A DNA stretch of 64,000 nucleotides from assembly GCA_001657395.1 (NCBI GenBank), contig LYSY01000007.1, positions 179,091 through 243,090 on the forward strand. Direction: 5' to 3'. The position numbers and the translations under genes are program-made. This stretch comes from Rhodospirillales bacterium BBD 1991-14. Its GTDB lineage: Bacteria > Pseudomonadota > Alphaproteobacteria > Kiloniellales > Kiloniellaceae. A model generated the notes under the pieces. That model searched no databases, was not told where the DNA came from, and saw only the letters and a list, made by a program, of their open reading frames with translations. Positions 63,642 to 64,000 of this stretch are shown here, piece after piece; within the stretch, counting starts at the first letter, position 1; every line of letters begins with the position of its first letter.

Positions 63642-64000
63642 GCCGCCTTAGGTCCTCTCTGAAGCGGATACGATGCGGGGGAGATGTCCGTTCAGACCTT
63701 GCGCCCCCAATGACGAACGGACGGTTAACGGAATACACGCTTCGCCTGCGCGAAGCAACGGGAGGGGTAATCCAAAGGGGTTAGGCGCGCGACAGCGGAA
63801 AGCCGGATGCTTCTAGGTTCCCACCCCTGCATGTACAGTCGCCTCGGACGTCGCCTTATTCCAGACTCTCAAAGCGTCACCCTCGGACTTGTTCCCCAAT
63901 GGTTTCTGGGGGTCCATAGCGCCGCCCGCTGGAACCCACCTCGGGAAAGCTCCGGACTGCCATACCCATGGATACTCGGGTCAAGCCCGAGTATGACGAT
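63642..64000. other. Gene-free right edge with a terminal hairpin repeat
   Basis: Upstream region of the DUF882 gene. Contains GCTTCGC-CTG-CGCGAAGC (around 63738-63757) and, at the edge, a perfect 9-bp stem ATACTCGGG (63972-63980) / CCCGAGTAT (63986-63994) with loop TCAAG, of the kind dispersed in alphaproteobacterial genomes. No open frame with start signals was seen. Confidence 0.6.
63972..63994. repeat. Short palindromic element at the right edge
   Basis: A perfect 9-bp stem with a 5-nt loop. Its sequence resembles the GTCATGCCCGG-type dispersed palindromes of alphaproteobacteria; the unit continues beyond the window, so its full length is unknown. Confidence 0.6.

Overview
The window is a GC-rich (roughly two thirds G+C by eye) stretch of an alphaproteobacterial chromosome. 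The combination of priA / transaldolase-like fsa / DUF484 / xerC, an mdh-sucCDAB block, sdhCDAB, asd-leuB-leuD, DUF882, DUF6494, DUF1062, and a mesaconyl-CoA hydratase / malyl-CoA thioesterase pair points to the Rhodospirillales-type lineages (for example Pelagibius- or Kiloniella-like relatives). That placement is an inference from gene content. I saw no plasmid, prophage, insertion sequence, rRNA, tRNA or CRISPR array.

Layout. 0.2-10.7 kb: housekeeping and small accessory genes (VOC protein, PriA, fructose-6-phosphate aldolase, DUF484, XerC, GNAT, MFS, TM2 protein, HAD phosphatase, LysE exporter with a divergent AraC regulator). 10.7-19.5 kb: lpdA on the minus strand, then a plus-strand block (threonine-aldolase-like enzyme, LysE exporter, alpha/beta hydrolase, and a TetR-HlyD-ABC efflux operon), then a small Smr-like gene. 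19.5-27.7 kb: TCA-cycle block in minus-strand order mdh-sucC-sucD-sucA-sucB. 27.8-31.6 kb: ZapE, an outer-membrane barrel, an SDR and an EamA permease. 31.8-38.3 kb: LysR regulator divergent from an ABC importer of the UgpC/MalK type followed by a GpdQ-like phosphodiesterase. 38.5-47.4 kb: mixed accessory genes (GST, PhyH dioxygenase plus SAF-domain oxidoreductase, HNH nuclease, SDR-DoxX fusion, glycerophosphodiesterase, PaiB). 47.5-51.0 kb: sdhCDAB. 51.2-52.6 kb: a 1.4 kb stretch without a credible gene. 52.6-64 kb: mesaconyl-CoA hydratase and malyl-CoA thioesterase, PdxY, DUF1062, LysE, Asd, FadL porin, LeuB, LeuD and a Tat-exported DUF882 protein.

How it fits together. Central carbon metabolism dominates: 2-oxoglutarate dehydrogenase (E1, an E2 with two lipoyl domains, E3), succinyl-CoA synthetase, succinate dehydrogenase and malate dehydrogenase, with C5-dicarboxyl-CoA/glyoxylate enzymes, leucine and aspartate-family biosynthesis nearby. 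Two unrelated phosphodiesterases and an ABC importer suggest use of glycerophosphodiester-like compounds.

The most unusual material is non-coding. (1) The gene-free interval between sdhC and the mesaconyl-CoA hydratase gene carries seven C(UUCG)G tetraloop hairpins, all on the plus strand, plus nested stems: a candidate structured RNA. (2) Short tandem duplications (8-19 bp units) recur in intergenic DNA and in five cases span a stop codon (lpdA, alpha/beta hydrolase, sucA, sdhD, leuD). (3) A composite element made of two adjacent hairpins occurs twice in opposite orientation. Protein-level oddities include the double-lipoyl SucB, a lysine/alanine-rich tail on malate dehydrogenase, and an insertion in the importer ATPase.
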